Of a stretch of DNA of 64,000 nt, positions 18,011-26,747 are shown piece after piece. A program made the translations under genes and the position numbers. Under the pieces are notes generated by a model. That model ran no database searches and had not been told where the DNA came from. It saw only the letters and a list, made by a program, of their open reading frames with translations. Numbering within the stretch: the first letter of the stretch is position 1; every line of letters starts with the position of its first letter. This stretch comes from UBA1081 sp045636025. Lineage in GTDB: Bacteria > Bacillota > Clostridia > Oscillospirales > Acutalibacteraceae. The stretch lies in assembly GCA_045636025.1 (NCBI GenBank), contig JAZTWP010000085.1, positions 1 to 64,000 of the forward strand, read 5' to 3'.

Positions 18011-18054
18011 AAATCAAGCGAAGTCTGTTTTATCCAGACGTCGCTTGTTGATTT
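18011..18054. terminator. Bidirectional terminator
   Basis: AAATCAAGCGA-GTCTG pairs with CAGAC-TCGCTTG and GATTT with small bulges, between the HipA-like gene and the small-gene cluster. Confidence 0.7.
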
Positions 18055-18098
18055 AATTATGATTTTATTGCCATAAGATAATAAAAGAATTCTTAATT

Positions 18099-18908
18099 TC
18101 AAAAATATGCAGAATATTTTCGCATCTGCTCAAAGATTACATCTTCCACACGCTTTATGATTTCTGCATCATAAAATTCCTGCAGTTTCTGAAGGATTTC
18201 TCTTACATCTGCTTTTGTAAAAGAGAATTTCAGCTGTGTGCCGTAAAGTTTTTCTGCAGCATCCAGCTGTTCATCAAAATCTGCAGTAAACGGCTTTGCT
18301 GAAACCTTTTTTATATTTTCATAAATATCCGTGTTCAAGGGATAGTCATTGGTATCAGACAGTAATGACAAACCGTTATCAAAAACAGGTGCAGGGCGGA
18401 ATTGCAGAGTTTTTTCATTTCTTATGACAGCAATATTGTTTGTATGTCTGTCCTCATTAAGAAAGAATGCATCCAGAACAAGCATTACTGACAGATATTC
18501 TCCGAAATTCTTTATTCCGGTAACTCTTTCAATAAAATCGACAGTGTATTTTATTTTATCTGTAACATCATCTTGTTCAGCAATTGCAGCTGAAAGACCT
18601 TTACCGAATATCTGACGATGAAGTTTCTCAACAGGAATAAGCATTTCATCCTTGTTTCTGAAATTTTCACTTACACATCCTGGTTTCTCCTGATTGTCAA
18701 ATCTGATTGAGAGAAGCTCATATCTGACAAAATCAGAAATATCAGTCTTTTTCAGAAGCTCTGAAACAACAAACTCCGCAAGAGCTTCATACCCCATATG
18801 GTCTGCTTTATACCAGAGTCCGTCAATATGCCATTTCGGCTGATTTCCTTTCGATGTGTGATTGGTAATAGGTTCTTTTTCTGTTCCAGTTAAATCAATT
18901 CGCTGCAT
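18099..18908 (-). CDS. HipA-like kinase-fold protein
   Basis: The 269-residue protein carries the HipA C-terminal kinase motifs: FFLNEDRHTNNIAV (catalytic Asp) and PAPVFDNGLSLL (metal-binding DxG-like Asp). The HipA N-terminal subdomain is missing, as in the short HipA-like proteins of Firmicutes. The ATG at 18908 follows GGGAGGTG by 6 bases and overlaps the upstream DNA-binding gene by 14 bases. HipA relatives phosphorylate cytoplasmic targets such as tRNA synthetases and act as toxins; the partner gene upstream would be the antitoxin or regulator. It could stabilise the integrated element. Confidence 0.75.
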   Translation of the reverse strand: MQRIDLTGTEKEPITNHTSKGNQPKWHIDGLWYKADHMGYEALAEFVVSELLKKTDISDFVRYELLSIRFDNQEKPGCVSENFRNKDEMLIPVEKLHRQIFGKGLSAAIAEQDDVTDKIKYTVDFIERVTGIKNFGEYLSVMLVLDAFFLNEDRHTNNIAVIRNEKTLQFRPAPVFDNGLSLLSDTNDYPLNTDIYENIKKVSAKPFTADFDEQLDAAEKLYGTQLKFSFTKADVREILQKLQEFYDAEIIKRVEDVIFEQMRKYSAYF

Positions 18909-19491
18909 AATCAGCACCTCCCATGGGATAATACTTAAATTTCAGCCACATGTCATCATCGGCTGTTCTGCCGTTGGTTTTTTCTGCAATCTGCAGAGTA
19001 TCATAAGAATCAATTCCAAGATTTTTAAGAATAGATTTTATGTTACCTCTTGTTGCAGGATAACAACGGTCTGCAAGAAACTCCTGAAACTGTTCCCATG
19101 TAGGATTTTCTACTACACCAAATGCACGATGAAGAATGTCAGGTGTTCTGTTCCTGATTGCAATTCTTTCATTTAAGAAGTCTACATCAATAATCGTGCA
19201 AGGATATTGTTTATACATGTATGTCATTCGCAGTGTGTAATTTTTTTCAGGCGGAGTATTGATGTATTTATCAACAATTTGCCTTGATGTGCCATAATGC
19301 TCAGCTACGGCATTTATTGTAGCACCGTTTTCGAGCATCTTTTCAATCTCAGCGAGCTCATTTGCTGTAAACTTTCTTTTACGACCTGCATTACGGTTGG
19401 TATTTGTCTTTTTCGCAATCTGTCTGAGTTTTGCAATATCATCCGTACCGAAAAGTTCAAGACAAAGCTTTCTGTAATCAGTATTCATCAT
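18895..19491 (-). CDS. HTH protein paired with the HipA-like gene
   Basis: Residues about 30-75 (AGRKRKFTANELAEIEKMLE, then GATINAVAEHYGTSRQ) form a Hin/resolvase-type helix-turn-helix. The C-terminal part (DRCYPATRGNIKSILKNLGI, then EKTNGRTADDDMWLKF) matches the region that accompanies short HipA-like kinases in Firmicutes and may supply the missing HipA N-lobe. GGAGGGATA lies before two consecutive ATGs (19491 and 19488). It is probably the first gene of a two-gene toxin-antitoxin-type unit. Confidence 0.72.
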   Translation of the reverse strand: MMNTDYRKLCLELFGTDDIAKLRQIAKKTNTNRNAGRKRKFTANELAEIEKMLENGATINAVAEHYGTSRQIVDKYINTPPEKNYTLRMTYMYKQYPCTIIDVDFLNERIAIRNRTPDILHRAFGVVENPTWEQFQEFLADRCYPATRGNIKSILKNLGIDSYDTLQIAEKTNGRTADDDMWLKFKYYPMGGADYAAN

Positions 19492-19574
19492 TATCCCTCC
19501 TGTTAAATTATATGTAATTATTTTAATTTAATTACAGTATATCATAAATTTTATTTTTGTCAATACATAAAAAA

Positions 19575-19596
19575 ACTGCCCTCGGATGAGAGCAGT
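19575..19596 (-). terminator. Terminator of the cytidine deaminase gene
   Basis: ACTGCCCTC/GAGAGCAGT hairpin with an A-tract (T-tract on the minus strand). The same 29-base sequence recurs at 20105. Confidence 0.7.
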
Positions 19597-19630
19597 CTGA
19601 ATTCAGTTCGGCAAATTGGAATTTGTCTGG

Positions 19631-20029
19631 TTATTTTTCGAATTTTTTATATCCCCACCAATCAGGAATTAACTCTTTCAATTTTACTGTTTTTTGAGTT
19701 TCAAGGTCAAGAAGAATTTCAATATCTCCGCTATTTTTATCTAACTGCATCATATATTCACGGCAAGCACCGCAAGGAGAACCAACTCGACCATCAGGCA
19801 TAACTGCGACGACTTTGTCAATCTGACTTTCGCCATTTGTAATCATATTAGCAATAGCGTTTCTTTCTGCACACATACCAAGTGTTGATGCAGTATCGAT
19901 GCAAACACCAACATAAATATTTCCTTGTTTTGTAAGAATAGCCGCTGCAACACCACCTGCATCTATAAACGGGGAAATTGTTCGACCGTTTTGCACCTTG
20001 ACAGCTGCGTTATATAATTTATTCCACAT
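19631..20029 (-). CDS. Cytidine deaminase family protein
   Basis: The 132-residue protein has the zinc site of the CDA fold: CAERNAIANM (Cys and catalytic Glu) and PCGACREYM (two Cys). The N-terminal segment INPFxxAGGVAAAI-like (here SPFIDAGGVAAAIL) fits free-nucleoside deaminases, and blasticidin-S-deaminase-like enzymes are an alternative. It would act in pyrimidine salvage or in drug modification. It has its own terminators on both sides, so it is a single-gene unit. Confidence 0.82.
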   Translation of the reverse strand: MWNKLYNAAVKVQNGRTISPFIDAGGVAAAILTKQGNIYVGVCIDTASTLGMCAERNAIANMITNGESQIDKVVAVMPDGRVGSPCGACREYMMQLDKNSGDIEILLDLETQKTVKLKELIPDWWGYKKFEK

Positions 20030-20104
20030 AATACTTACCTCGCAAAATTCTTATTTGTCAATCCGATTATATCACACCATTACCACACAATCAATCTTAA
20101 AAAA

Positions 20105-20126
20105 ACTGCCCTCGGATGAGAGCAGT
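20105..20126 (-). terminator. Terminator of the methyltransferase gene
   Basis: ACTGCCCTC/GAGAGCAGT hairpin with a T-tract on the minus strand; a near-exact copy of the one at 19575. Confidence 0.7.
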
Positions 20127-20138
20127 CCGGAATAACAG

Positions 20139-20924
20139 TTATTTCTTTTTGTATTCAAACAAGCGATACAACTTTCTTGAGAAATCACCGGCATAAAGCT
20201 TTGCAAAAACAACTTTTTCAAAGCCTTTTAATTCATCTATATATTTCTGAGGTGTCATATCGTGTTCTTTTACAAACTCAAGCTCATTACATTGATATTC
20301 ATCCGGCTCATCTATACCGTAAACCTCGGTTACACCTACATCGTTTACAGGGTTTCTTCGCTTTGACATTTCAGCGGCGAAAGAAGTATAGCAATCCACC
20401 AGAAGTGAAAGTTTTTCAAAATGAGAACACAAATTCTCTGCCAGATTCCACATTTCATCGGAAGTCAGGTACATACTTACGCCTTCCATAACGACTACAG
20501 CAGATTTCTCTTCTTCAACAGCAGTCAGCCAACGGCAATCTCTTGCATCGCCCGCAATCATTTTGTAGTTTTCTGTTTCATCATAGTAGCGTTTTCTTTC
20601 TTCGATAACTTCCTGAAAATCCACATCGTACCACTTATGATTTTCGTTTCCTACTCTTATGATTCGGCTGTCCATTCCGCAACCGATATGAATGACCACA
20701 GCATCAGGTGTATCAGCCATTTGTTTCTTCAGCCATTCATCAAACACGGCAGAGCGGATTCCCATATAATATGCAAGCCATTTTGACCCTGATTTACCCT
20801 TGAGTTCAAAGTCTTGTGACTCCCAGATTTCCTCTGCTTTTTTGTCATTAAGAATGATTCCCTTTCTGCTCACATACGACTTTCCGTATAAAGGGATATA
20901 TAATGTCTTGCTAACACTGTTCAT
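20139..20924 (-). CDS. Class I SAM-dependent methyltransferase, LCM/TcmP-like
   Basis: The 261-residue protein has the leucine-carboxyl-methyltransferase-like pattern: VIHIGCGMDSRIIRV (SAM-binding motif I), WYDVDFQEVIEERKRYYDE (post-I), MIAGDARDC, and VMEGVSMYLTSDEM. TcmP-type O-methyltransferases share this layout. The substrate is unknown. It is a single gene with its own terminator and AGGTG ribosome site. Confidence 0.8.
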   Translation of the reverse strand: MNSVSKTLYIPLYGKSYVSRKGIILNDKKAEEIWESQDFELKGKSGSKWLAYYMGIRSAVFDEWLKKQMADTPDAVVIHIGCGMDSRIIRVGNENHKWYDVDFQEVIEERKRYYDETENYKMIAGDARDCRWLTAVEEEKSAVVVMEGVSMYLTSDEMWNLAENLCSHFEKLSLLVDCYTSFAAEMSKRRNPVNDVGVTEVYGIDEPDEYQCNELEFVKEHDMTPQKYIDELKGFEKVVFAKLYAGDFSRKLYRLFEYKKK

Positions 20925-20983
20925 ATATACACCTGCAAATTCAAGTTTGTAGGTATGATTATATCACATTTCTGTCACAAAAT

Positions 20984-22165
20984 TCAATCAGACTTTCTGA
21001 GAAGCTTTTTATATAATTTATCAATGCATATTGCTCCGAAAGGTGCGGTGACAAGAATTGAAATAACCGCCACGGTCAGCACAATACTTCCTGACGAAAG
21101 TCCCATTGCAAGAGGAATTGTGCCGATTGCCGCCTGCACGGTTGCTTTCGGCGTATAACTGAGCATACAGAAAAGCCGTTCTTTTTTATCAAGGTCGGTT
21201 TTTACAAGCGACAATGCAACTCCTGACATTCTGAAAACCAGGGCAATAATCACAATCGCAATTGCAGAAAGTCCTGCCGCAAAGGCATATTTCAAATCAA
21301 CAGTGGCACCAACAAGCACGAAAAGGAAAATCTCTGCACCGAGCCACAGTTTATTGTACTTCACAGAAAGCCTTGCGGAGAGAATATTGTACTTCTGATT
21401 GACCGTAATCCCCATACTCATTATCGCAATAAGACCCGAAAGGGGAATAATACCTTCAAGCCTTTGCTGAGCTTCAAGGAGAAGAAACGAAATGCTTAAA
21501 ATTATCAGCACTTTTACTGAATCACGGATATGCACCTTCCTGAAAAACAGCACAAGGCAAAGTCCGACAATCACACCGAGCAGTATTCCGAGTATGATTG
21601 ACAACGGAATCTGCAGAAAGCTCATACCTGTAATCTCGCCCGTTGATGCAAATGCAGTGAGCATGGTAAAAATGACAATTACGAAAACATCATCAACAGA
21701 CGCACCTGCAAGAATCAGTTTCGGAATACTCTTGTCCTTGCCGAAGCCTTCATCAATGAGCTTTATCATTCTCGGTACAACAACGGCAGGAGAAACTGCA
21801 GCAATCACACTGCCCATTATAGCCGCATCAAGAACCTCGATGCCGAAAAGCATCGGAGCGAAGATGATTGTACCCATCATTTCAACGAGTGCGGGTACAA
21901 AACACATCAGCACAGCAGGTCTTCCTATTTTCTTAAGGTCAGTAAGATTGAGCGAAAGCCCTGCACGGGTCAGAATAATTACAAGTGCAATCTGTCTTAA
22001 ATCTGCCGAAATTCCAAGAATCGACGAGTCAATCAGATTCAGAGCATTGGGGCCGAGCAGAATTCCCGCAATAATCATACCCAGCAGTCCCGGAAGCTTG
22101 ATTTTTGTAAAAATGAAGCTTAAAAACAATCCCGAAATCAGGATAATTGCAATACTTGTTAACAT
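20984..22165 (-). CDS. Cation:proton antiporter (CPA family)
   Basis: The 393-residue membrane protein has about 12 hydrophobic helices. Motifs GLLGMIIAGILLGPNAL, LVIILTRAGLSLNLTDLKKI and GASVDDVFVIVIFTMLTAFA (the paired Asp of the ion site) are typical of NhaP/KefB-type Na+(K+)/H+ exchangers. The start at 22165 follows AAGGAGG; the frame is open upstream, but that sequence is the structured leader. A terminator and riboswitch-like leader precede the gene, implying regulation by an ion or pH. Confidence 0.88.
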   Translation of the reverse strand: MLTSIAIILISGLFLSFIFTKIKLPGLLGMIIAGILLGPNALNLIDSSILGISADLRQIALVIILTRAGLSLNLTDLKKIGRPAVLMCFVPALVEMMGTIIFAPMLFGIEVLDAAIMGSVIAAVSPAVVVPRMIKLIDEGFGKDKSIPKLILAGASVDDVFVIVIFTMLTAFASTGEITGMSFLQIPLSIILGILLGVIVGLCLVLFFRKVHIRDSVKVLIILSISFLLLEAQQRLEGIIPLSGLIAIMSMGITVNQKYNILSARLSVKYNKLWLGAEIFLFVLVGATVDLKYAFAAGLSAIAIVIIALVFRMSGVALSLVKTDLDKKERLFCMLSYTPKATVQAAIGTIPLAMGLSSGSIVLTVAVISILVTAPFGAICIDKLYKKLLRKSD

Positions 22166-22184
22166 AAAATCCTCCTTATAAAGT

Positions 22185-22289
22185 AAAAAAGCCGACACCT
22201 TCTGCGTTAAAATCGCAGAAGCCATCAGCTTGAAATAAGCGGTTCAGGGATTTAACCCTCGGGAGAGCCTCATTCCCGATAGCTGAATT
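22185..22289 (-). promoter_or_regulatory. Riboswitch-like leader with terminator, upstream of the antiporter
   Basis: On the minus strand the leader has a hairpin TCGGGA/TCCCGA with a GAGGCTC-type loop, then GGG-TTAAAT-CCC, then TGAACCGC. It ends in a strong terminator (GCTGATGGCTTCTGCG pairing with CGCAGAAGGTGTCGGC, then TTTTTT) 20 bases before the start codon. AGCTGA in the terminator's 5' arm can pair instead with TCAGCT near the RNA's 5' end, giving an on/off switch, although that 5' strand partly overlaps the -10 box. By gene context and the conserved-looking loops I suspect a Na+ or Li+ riboswitch (DUF1646/Na+-I or nhaA-type); the class is not certain. Confidence 0.62.
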
Positions 22290-22315
22290 ATACTATACAT
22301 TCAAAAAAATTGCAA
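22287..22315 (-). promoter_or_regulatory. SigA-type promoter of the antiporter leader
   Basis: TTGCAA and TATAAT are separated by exactly 17 bases on the minus strand, directly upstream of the structured leader. Confidence 0.75.
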
Positions 22316-22392
22316 CAGTAAATTCAGAATAAACCCGCAAACTATATATAATATAGGATATTTATAATTATTTTATAACTAAGACAGTCCCC

Positions 22393-22497
22393 ATAAAGCG
22401 CACCGAATATAGCCAGGAGAAAAGAATTCATATGTACCATATTTGACTTTGGAGTCTGATTAACTGATGCCGGTGCGCCTTATGAGAATTCATTCTC
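22393..22497. ncRNA. Candidate structured RNA or complex hairpin element
   Basis: A 13-base arm at 22393-22405 pairs with 22471-22483 (ATAAAGCGCACCG with CGGTGCGCCTTAT, one bulge) across a 65-base loop. A second perfect hairpin (GAGAAT-TC-ATTCTC, 22484-22497) follows at once. There is no coding potential. The strand and function are unknown. Confidence 0.4.
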
Positions 22498-22536
22498 TTC
22501 CACCCTGACATGATAATTATGACAGAAAATAAGATA

Positions 22537-22579
22537 AAAGCCTACGAGTTTGAACTGTTTATTAAAACTCGAAGGCTTT
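22537..22579. terminator. Terminator of the restriction-modification operon
   Basis: AAAGCCT-CGAGTTT pairs with AAACTCG-AGGCTTT with a T-rich run on the minus strand, 36 bases beyond the hsdR stop codon. Confidence 0.8.
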
Positions 22580-22614
22580 ATTCTTTTAATAATTATCTTT
22601 GCGCACGGCTATAA

Positions 22615-25600
22615 TTATCGATTTTCCTCAAAATTTTCAACCTGTTCCATAACTTTTCGGAAGACTTCAGGACTGTACTGCGGAGGATAACCATTTTTGA
22701 CAAGGCAAACTTTTATATCGAATTTAAGTCTGTTTCTCACATTCTGATTATTTAGCCAATCTGCAAATGAAGATTTAGTATCGATTATTTCTTTGATTTT
22801 CTTTGCTAATGATTTACATTTATCATTAACACAAATTCCGTCGACAATCTTATCTTCACCATATTCAAAGTTTCGCTCATCTCTCAGAGTCATCAGAATA
22901 TCATAAAATGCTTTTTCTTCAAAGGTAAGTCCAACTTTGCGGAAACTTTCACGGTCGGCATTCATATCTTTAAGAATTTTTAAAGCTTGTTCTGTTGCAT
23001 TTTTGATAATTTCTTCAGATGTGAGTTCCTGAGTTTCACCAGCCTCTTCCAATGAAAGATGTTTTCTTCGTTCATGATACAGCTTAATTGTATCTTCAAG
23101 CAATTCCTGAAATTTCTTTGAAGCCATCTGGTTTGTTTTGCCGTATTCTGTGATTTGTTTCTTCAACATTTTTATCAACAGTTCTAACTTTGTTGCAGGC
23201 ATTTTTACATCAACGAGTCTTTCGAAATACTCAGGACTAAAAATATCTTCCTGTTCACCGTTTTCAAGAACACTTTCAACCTCATTGTACTTCAATGCTT
23301 CTTCAACCATTTTTGCAACATTGCGATTCATTGTTTCGGTATCAAGTTCACTTGTTCCGCTCATTTTTCGCACAAAACCTGCTATTGCCATAAAACACTG
23401 TGCAAGTGCTGATTCCTCTTCTTCTAATTCACCCGAAGGTTGGCAAATATCAAAAGCGGCTCGCATTCTTTTTACAGTTTTCAAAAAATATGTCTTGAAT
23501 GATACTTTTTTTACCTTTTTGCCTCCGTTGCTTTGTGTCTGCAATTCTTGTGTAGAAACAAATACATATTCTGCAGCTTTTGCCAGAAGGGTATATCTTT
23601 CTGCAGGGTCACCGTTCGGGTTAAGGAATGGCTTTAAATCATAACCAATAAAAAGGTCTTTAAGAACTTCAATTTCTTCCCTGAAAACTTTGGTAGCCTG
23701 TTCAACATCGTCAGCAGACGGAGCAACAGAACTATCACCGCCATAAAGTTTCATGGCTTCTCGCATATTATCCCTAATGCCTATATAGTCAATGATAAAG
23801 CCATATTCTTTTCCGGGATATTTTCTGTTTACACGGCTGATTGTCTGAATAAGCAAGTGCTTTTTCAAAGGTTTGTCATTATACATATATGTAAGCGACG
23901 GAACATCAAAACCTGTAATCCACATATCAACAACCATCGCAATACGGAAATTGGAATGTTCCTGTTTAAATGCTATATCAAGTTCATCTGTACGACTACC
24001 GTTTTTGACACCGCCAAGATAGTTGTACATTTCAGGTTCATCGTCTTTTCCGACACTTGCAACCATTGCCATAAGCGGCATTGGTTTAAGTTTTCTCAAT
24101 TCACTTTCAGGAAATTCAACTCCGTCAGGCACTTTTTTCTCTTCGAACCATTCAGGGTATTTCTCCTTGAATATTGTCAGAAGGTTATATGCAATCGGTC
24201 TGCTGGAGCAAACTATCATTGCTTTCTGCACCCTGTCAGGGTCTTTTGCACAGGCCGAAACATAATGGTCATGAATATCAACTGCAAGGCGTTCAAGACG
24301 GGAAGGCTCACCAAGAATAACTTCCATTGAACTCATCGCCTTTTTGCTTGCATTAATGTCATCAGCAGTGGCTCCATCTTCAGCACATTGTTTGTAATAT
24401 GCTTCAATTTGTTCAGCTTTTTCTTTGTCGAGCAATACTTTTGCAATACGGGGATGATATTTGATTGACACAGTAAGACCGTCGGCAACAGCCTGGTCCA
24501 TGGTATATCGGTCAATTTCATCACCGAAAGTCTGATATGTTTCTGCAATAGGTGTGCCGCTGAAACCTACAAAAGTTGCATTCGGTAATGCCTCTTTAAG
24601 AACTTTTGCATATGGTTTAGATACCATTGCTTTCATGTTTTCATCAGCATCTTTGCTGAACTGAATCTTCTTTGAGTGTTCAAGCTGTGTTCTGTGAGCT
24701 TCATCAGAGAAACAAATAATGTTAGAACGGTTATTGATAAGACCTATTTTATCATCTTCCCTGTCGCAGAATTTCTGAATAGTGCAGATATAGAAACCGC
24801 CGCTCTCTCGTGAGCCGAGTTCCTGTCTTAATACTTTGCGGCTCGGAACAACCGTAACCTCGCCAAGATTCAGGAATTCCTTACTCTTGGTAAACAATTT
24901 TGCTCCTTGCTTCTGAAGTTCATCACGGTCAACAATCATAACAATTGTCGGTGAACCTATTTCGGGAATATCTGTGCAACGCAAAGAAAGCTGACGGGCA
25001 AGAAAAGCCATTGTGTATGTTTTTCCGCAACCTGTAGCACCGAAATATGTACCGCCTTTACCGCTTTTTTCAACAACAGATTTTATAATGCTCTGTTTCA
25101 GAAGACGAGCAGCAAAAAACTGAGGATAACGGCAGACGATTTCACGCTCTTCGCTGTCATATTCACTATCCTGAAAATAAATATAATCACGGAAGATTTC
25201 AAGAAATCTTTCGGGGCTGTAAACACCTTTTATCATAGTCTGCAATTCATCAAAAGGCAAAGTTGATACCTTATCACCGTCATTAACACGACGCCATGCA
25301 TAAAAATGCTCATAAGGAGTCCGGACAGTTCCCAATCTTGTCTTCACACCGTCAGAAACGCAAGCAAGTGGGCAATAGTGAAGAAGGTGAGGAATATCCC
25401 GCCAATAACGGGAAGTTATCTGCTTGTATGCATCAACAATTGTTGCTTTATCGTCAGCAGGATTCTTTAATTCTATGATACAAAGAGGCATACCGTTGAC
25501 AAAAAGAAGAATATCAGGTCTGCGATTTTCTCTTTGTCCGTTGTTTGTGTATTCAACAGCAAACTGGTTCACAGCACGGAAAATATTATTGTCAGGATTC

Positions 25601-25944
25601 TCAAAATCGATAAGATTAATCATTCTGGCAAGACCTGATTGAGGTGTAAACTGAACACCGTCAACCATCCAGCCGTAAACCTTATGAAGTGTGGCAAATT
25701 GACTTTCAGCACCTACAAGACGCACTTTATCCATAATCTGATAGATTTCATCTGCAATCAGGTCAGGATTTGTCTTGCGGAGAAACTGTTCCATATCATC
25801 TGCATACAAAACATCACGCTTTGTATCACGGGAAATGCTGTTTCCTGCAAGATAATTCCACCCCTCATCTTCAAGGAATGAGAGAAATGCATATTCATAT
25901 TCAGACTCACAATAGTGGCCATTGTAGTTCTGCAATTTTGCCAT
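22615..25944 (-). CDS. hsdR: Type I restriction endonuclease subunit R
   Basis: This 1109-residue translocase-nuclease cuts DNA lacking the host methylation. The PD-(D/E)XK nuclease lies near residues 140-165 (RPDILLFVNGMPLCIIELK, with Asp144, Glu158, Lys160). Superfamily 2 helicase motifs follow: Walker A GATGCGKT at 302-309, DEAH at 414-417, GFSGTP, and QTISRVNR near the end of the motor. The C-terminal part is helical and binds the methylase. It is the last gene of the operon hsdM-hsdS-zinc ribbon-helical protein-hsdR, and a terminator follows. All motifs look intact. Confidence 0.95.
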   Translation of the reverse strand: MAKLQNYNGHYCESEYEYAFLSFLEDEGWNYLAGNSISRDTKRDVLYADDMEQFLRKTNPDLIADEIYQIMDKVRLVGAESQFATLHKVYGWMVDGVQFTPQSGLARMINLIDFENPDNNIFRAVNQFAVEYTNNGQRENRRPDILLFVNGMPLCIIELKNPADDKATIVDAYKQITSRYWRDIPHLLHYCPLACVSDGVKTRLGTVRTPYEHFYAWRRVNDGDKVSTLPFDELQTMIKGVYSPERFLEIFRDYIYFQDSEYDSEEREIVCRYPQFFAARLLKQSIIKSVVEKSGKGGTYFGATGCGKTYTMAFLARQLSLRCTDIPEIGSPTIVMIVDRDELQKQGAKLFTKSKEFLNLGEVTVVPSRKVLRQELGSRESGGFYICTIQKFCDREDDKIGLINNRSNIICFSDEAHRTQLEHSKKIQFSKDADENMKAMVSKPYAKVLKEALPNATFVGFSGTPIAETYQTFGDEIDRYTMDQAVADGLTVSIKYHPRIAKVLLDKEKAEQIEAYYKQCAEDGATADDINASKKAMSSMEVILGEPSRLERLAVDIHDHYVSACAKDPDRVQKAMIVCSSRPIAYNLLTIFKEKYPEWFEEKKVPDGVEFPESELRKLKPMPLMAMVASVGKDDEPEMYNYLGGVKNGSRTDELDIAFKQEHSNFRIAMVVDMWITGFDVPSLTYMYNDKPLKKHLLIQTISRVNRKYPGKEYGFIIDYIGIRDNMREAMKLYGGDSSVAPSADDVEQATKVFREEIEVLKDLFIGYDLKPFLNPNGDPAERYTLLAKAAEYVFVSTQELQTQSNGGKKVKKVSFKTYFLKTVKRMRAAFDICQPSGELEEEESALAQCFMAIAGFVRKMSGTSELDTETMNRNVAKMVEEALKYNEVESVLENGEQEDIFSPEYFERLVDVKMPATKLELLIKMLKKQITEYGKTNQMASKKFQELLEDTIKLYHERRKHLSLEEAGETQELTSEEIIKNATEQALKILKDMNADRESFRKVGLTFEEKAFYDILMTLRDERNFEYGEDKIVDGICVNDKCKSLAKKIKEIIDTKSSFADWLNNQNVRNRLKFDIKVCLVKNGYPPQYSPEVFRKVMEQVENFEENR

Positions 25945-25949
25945 TTGTT

Positions 25950-26747
25950 TTAACCTCCGATTTGTGTAATCGTGTATACAAACTGAATTAAAGAAGCTAC
26001 CGCTGCTGAGAATTCAACTGACCCTTTAAGTCCTTTCAATACAGATATTGCTGTTCTTAACATGCTTTTCTTGGGGGTGTCGGAAGATGCTTCTTCTTCA
26101 ATTACTTCTAAACTTTCCTGAAGTGCTTCTTTTTCTTCCGTTAATAAATTTTCAGAACAATTACGTACAGATTCAATAAGATTCAGAAGTTCTTCGCTAT
26201 TCACAGATACTGTATTATTTGCAGTAACGACAGCGTTATCGTTTGCAATAATAGCTTGTCCGTCACGAACAGTAACATTATACACATTTTTTTCATCCAA
26301 TCCCATATCAATACCCACTTTTGTTAAATAACGTTCTATGTGACGAATTAAAATCATTACAAAACGGTCATTAAAACCTTTTATAACATCCTGTGGCTTA
26401 TTTGAAGAAGAGTATCCCTGGGCGATATCTATGTACACAACAATATCTTTTTCGACAATGTACTTAAGTATAGCATATACATTGCAAACTTCTTCCTCAT
26501 CACTTTCGCCTGTAGAAAAAATAGCATAACCATAAGACTCTATGATTTCTTGGAATTCTTCATCCAGATTTTGCGTACATTCACCACAATCTACAATGTA
26601 ATCATAAATAATACTCGTACCATTTAAAAATGAAATAAACTTTTTTAACACATTCAGATAATCTTCATAGTTTGCTTGAAGCAACCGATTAGAAATGCTA
26701 TTAAAATCATATAGAATTTTTTGTAAATCTCTTCTATTTAATTTCAT
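25950..26747 (-). CDS. Hypothetical protein inside the R-M operon, C-terminal membrane-like segment
   Basis: This 265-residue protein has a helical N-terminal half (LQKILYDFNSISNRLLQANY). A short beta-type segment in the middle reads VRDGQAIIANDNAVVTANNT, followed by a charged linker (LEVIEEEASSDTPKK) and a C-terminal hydrophobic stretch (SVEFSAAVASLIQFVYTITQ). I do not recognise the family. Its start overlaps the zinc-ribbon gene by 14 bases and its end is 5 bases from hsdR, so it is firmly part of the operon. An accessory defence or abortive-infection role is possible from context only. Confidence 0.75.
   Translation of the reverse strand: MKLNRRDLQKILYDFNSISNRLLQANYEDYLNVLKKFISFLNGTSIIYDYIVDCGECTQNLDEEFQEIIESYGYAIFSTGESDEEEVCNVYAILKYIVEKDIVVYIDIAQGYSSSNKPQDVIKGFNDRFVMILIRHIERYLTKVGIDMGLDEKNVYNVTVRDGQAIIANDNAVVTANNTVSVNSEELLNLIESVRNCSENLLTEEKEALQESLEVIEEEASSDTPKKSMLRTAISVLKGLKGSVEFSAAVASLIQFVYTITQIGG

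Noticed and set aside
21492..22181. A 229-codon plus-strand frame opposite the antiporter
   Set aside because: It has no ribosome site, its composition is Ile/Ser-rich as expected for the antisense of a membrane protein, and the antiporter frame has clear family motifs.
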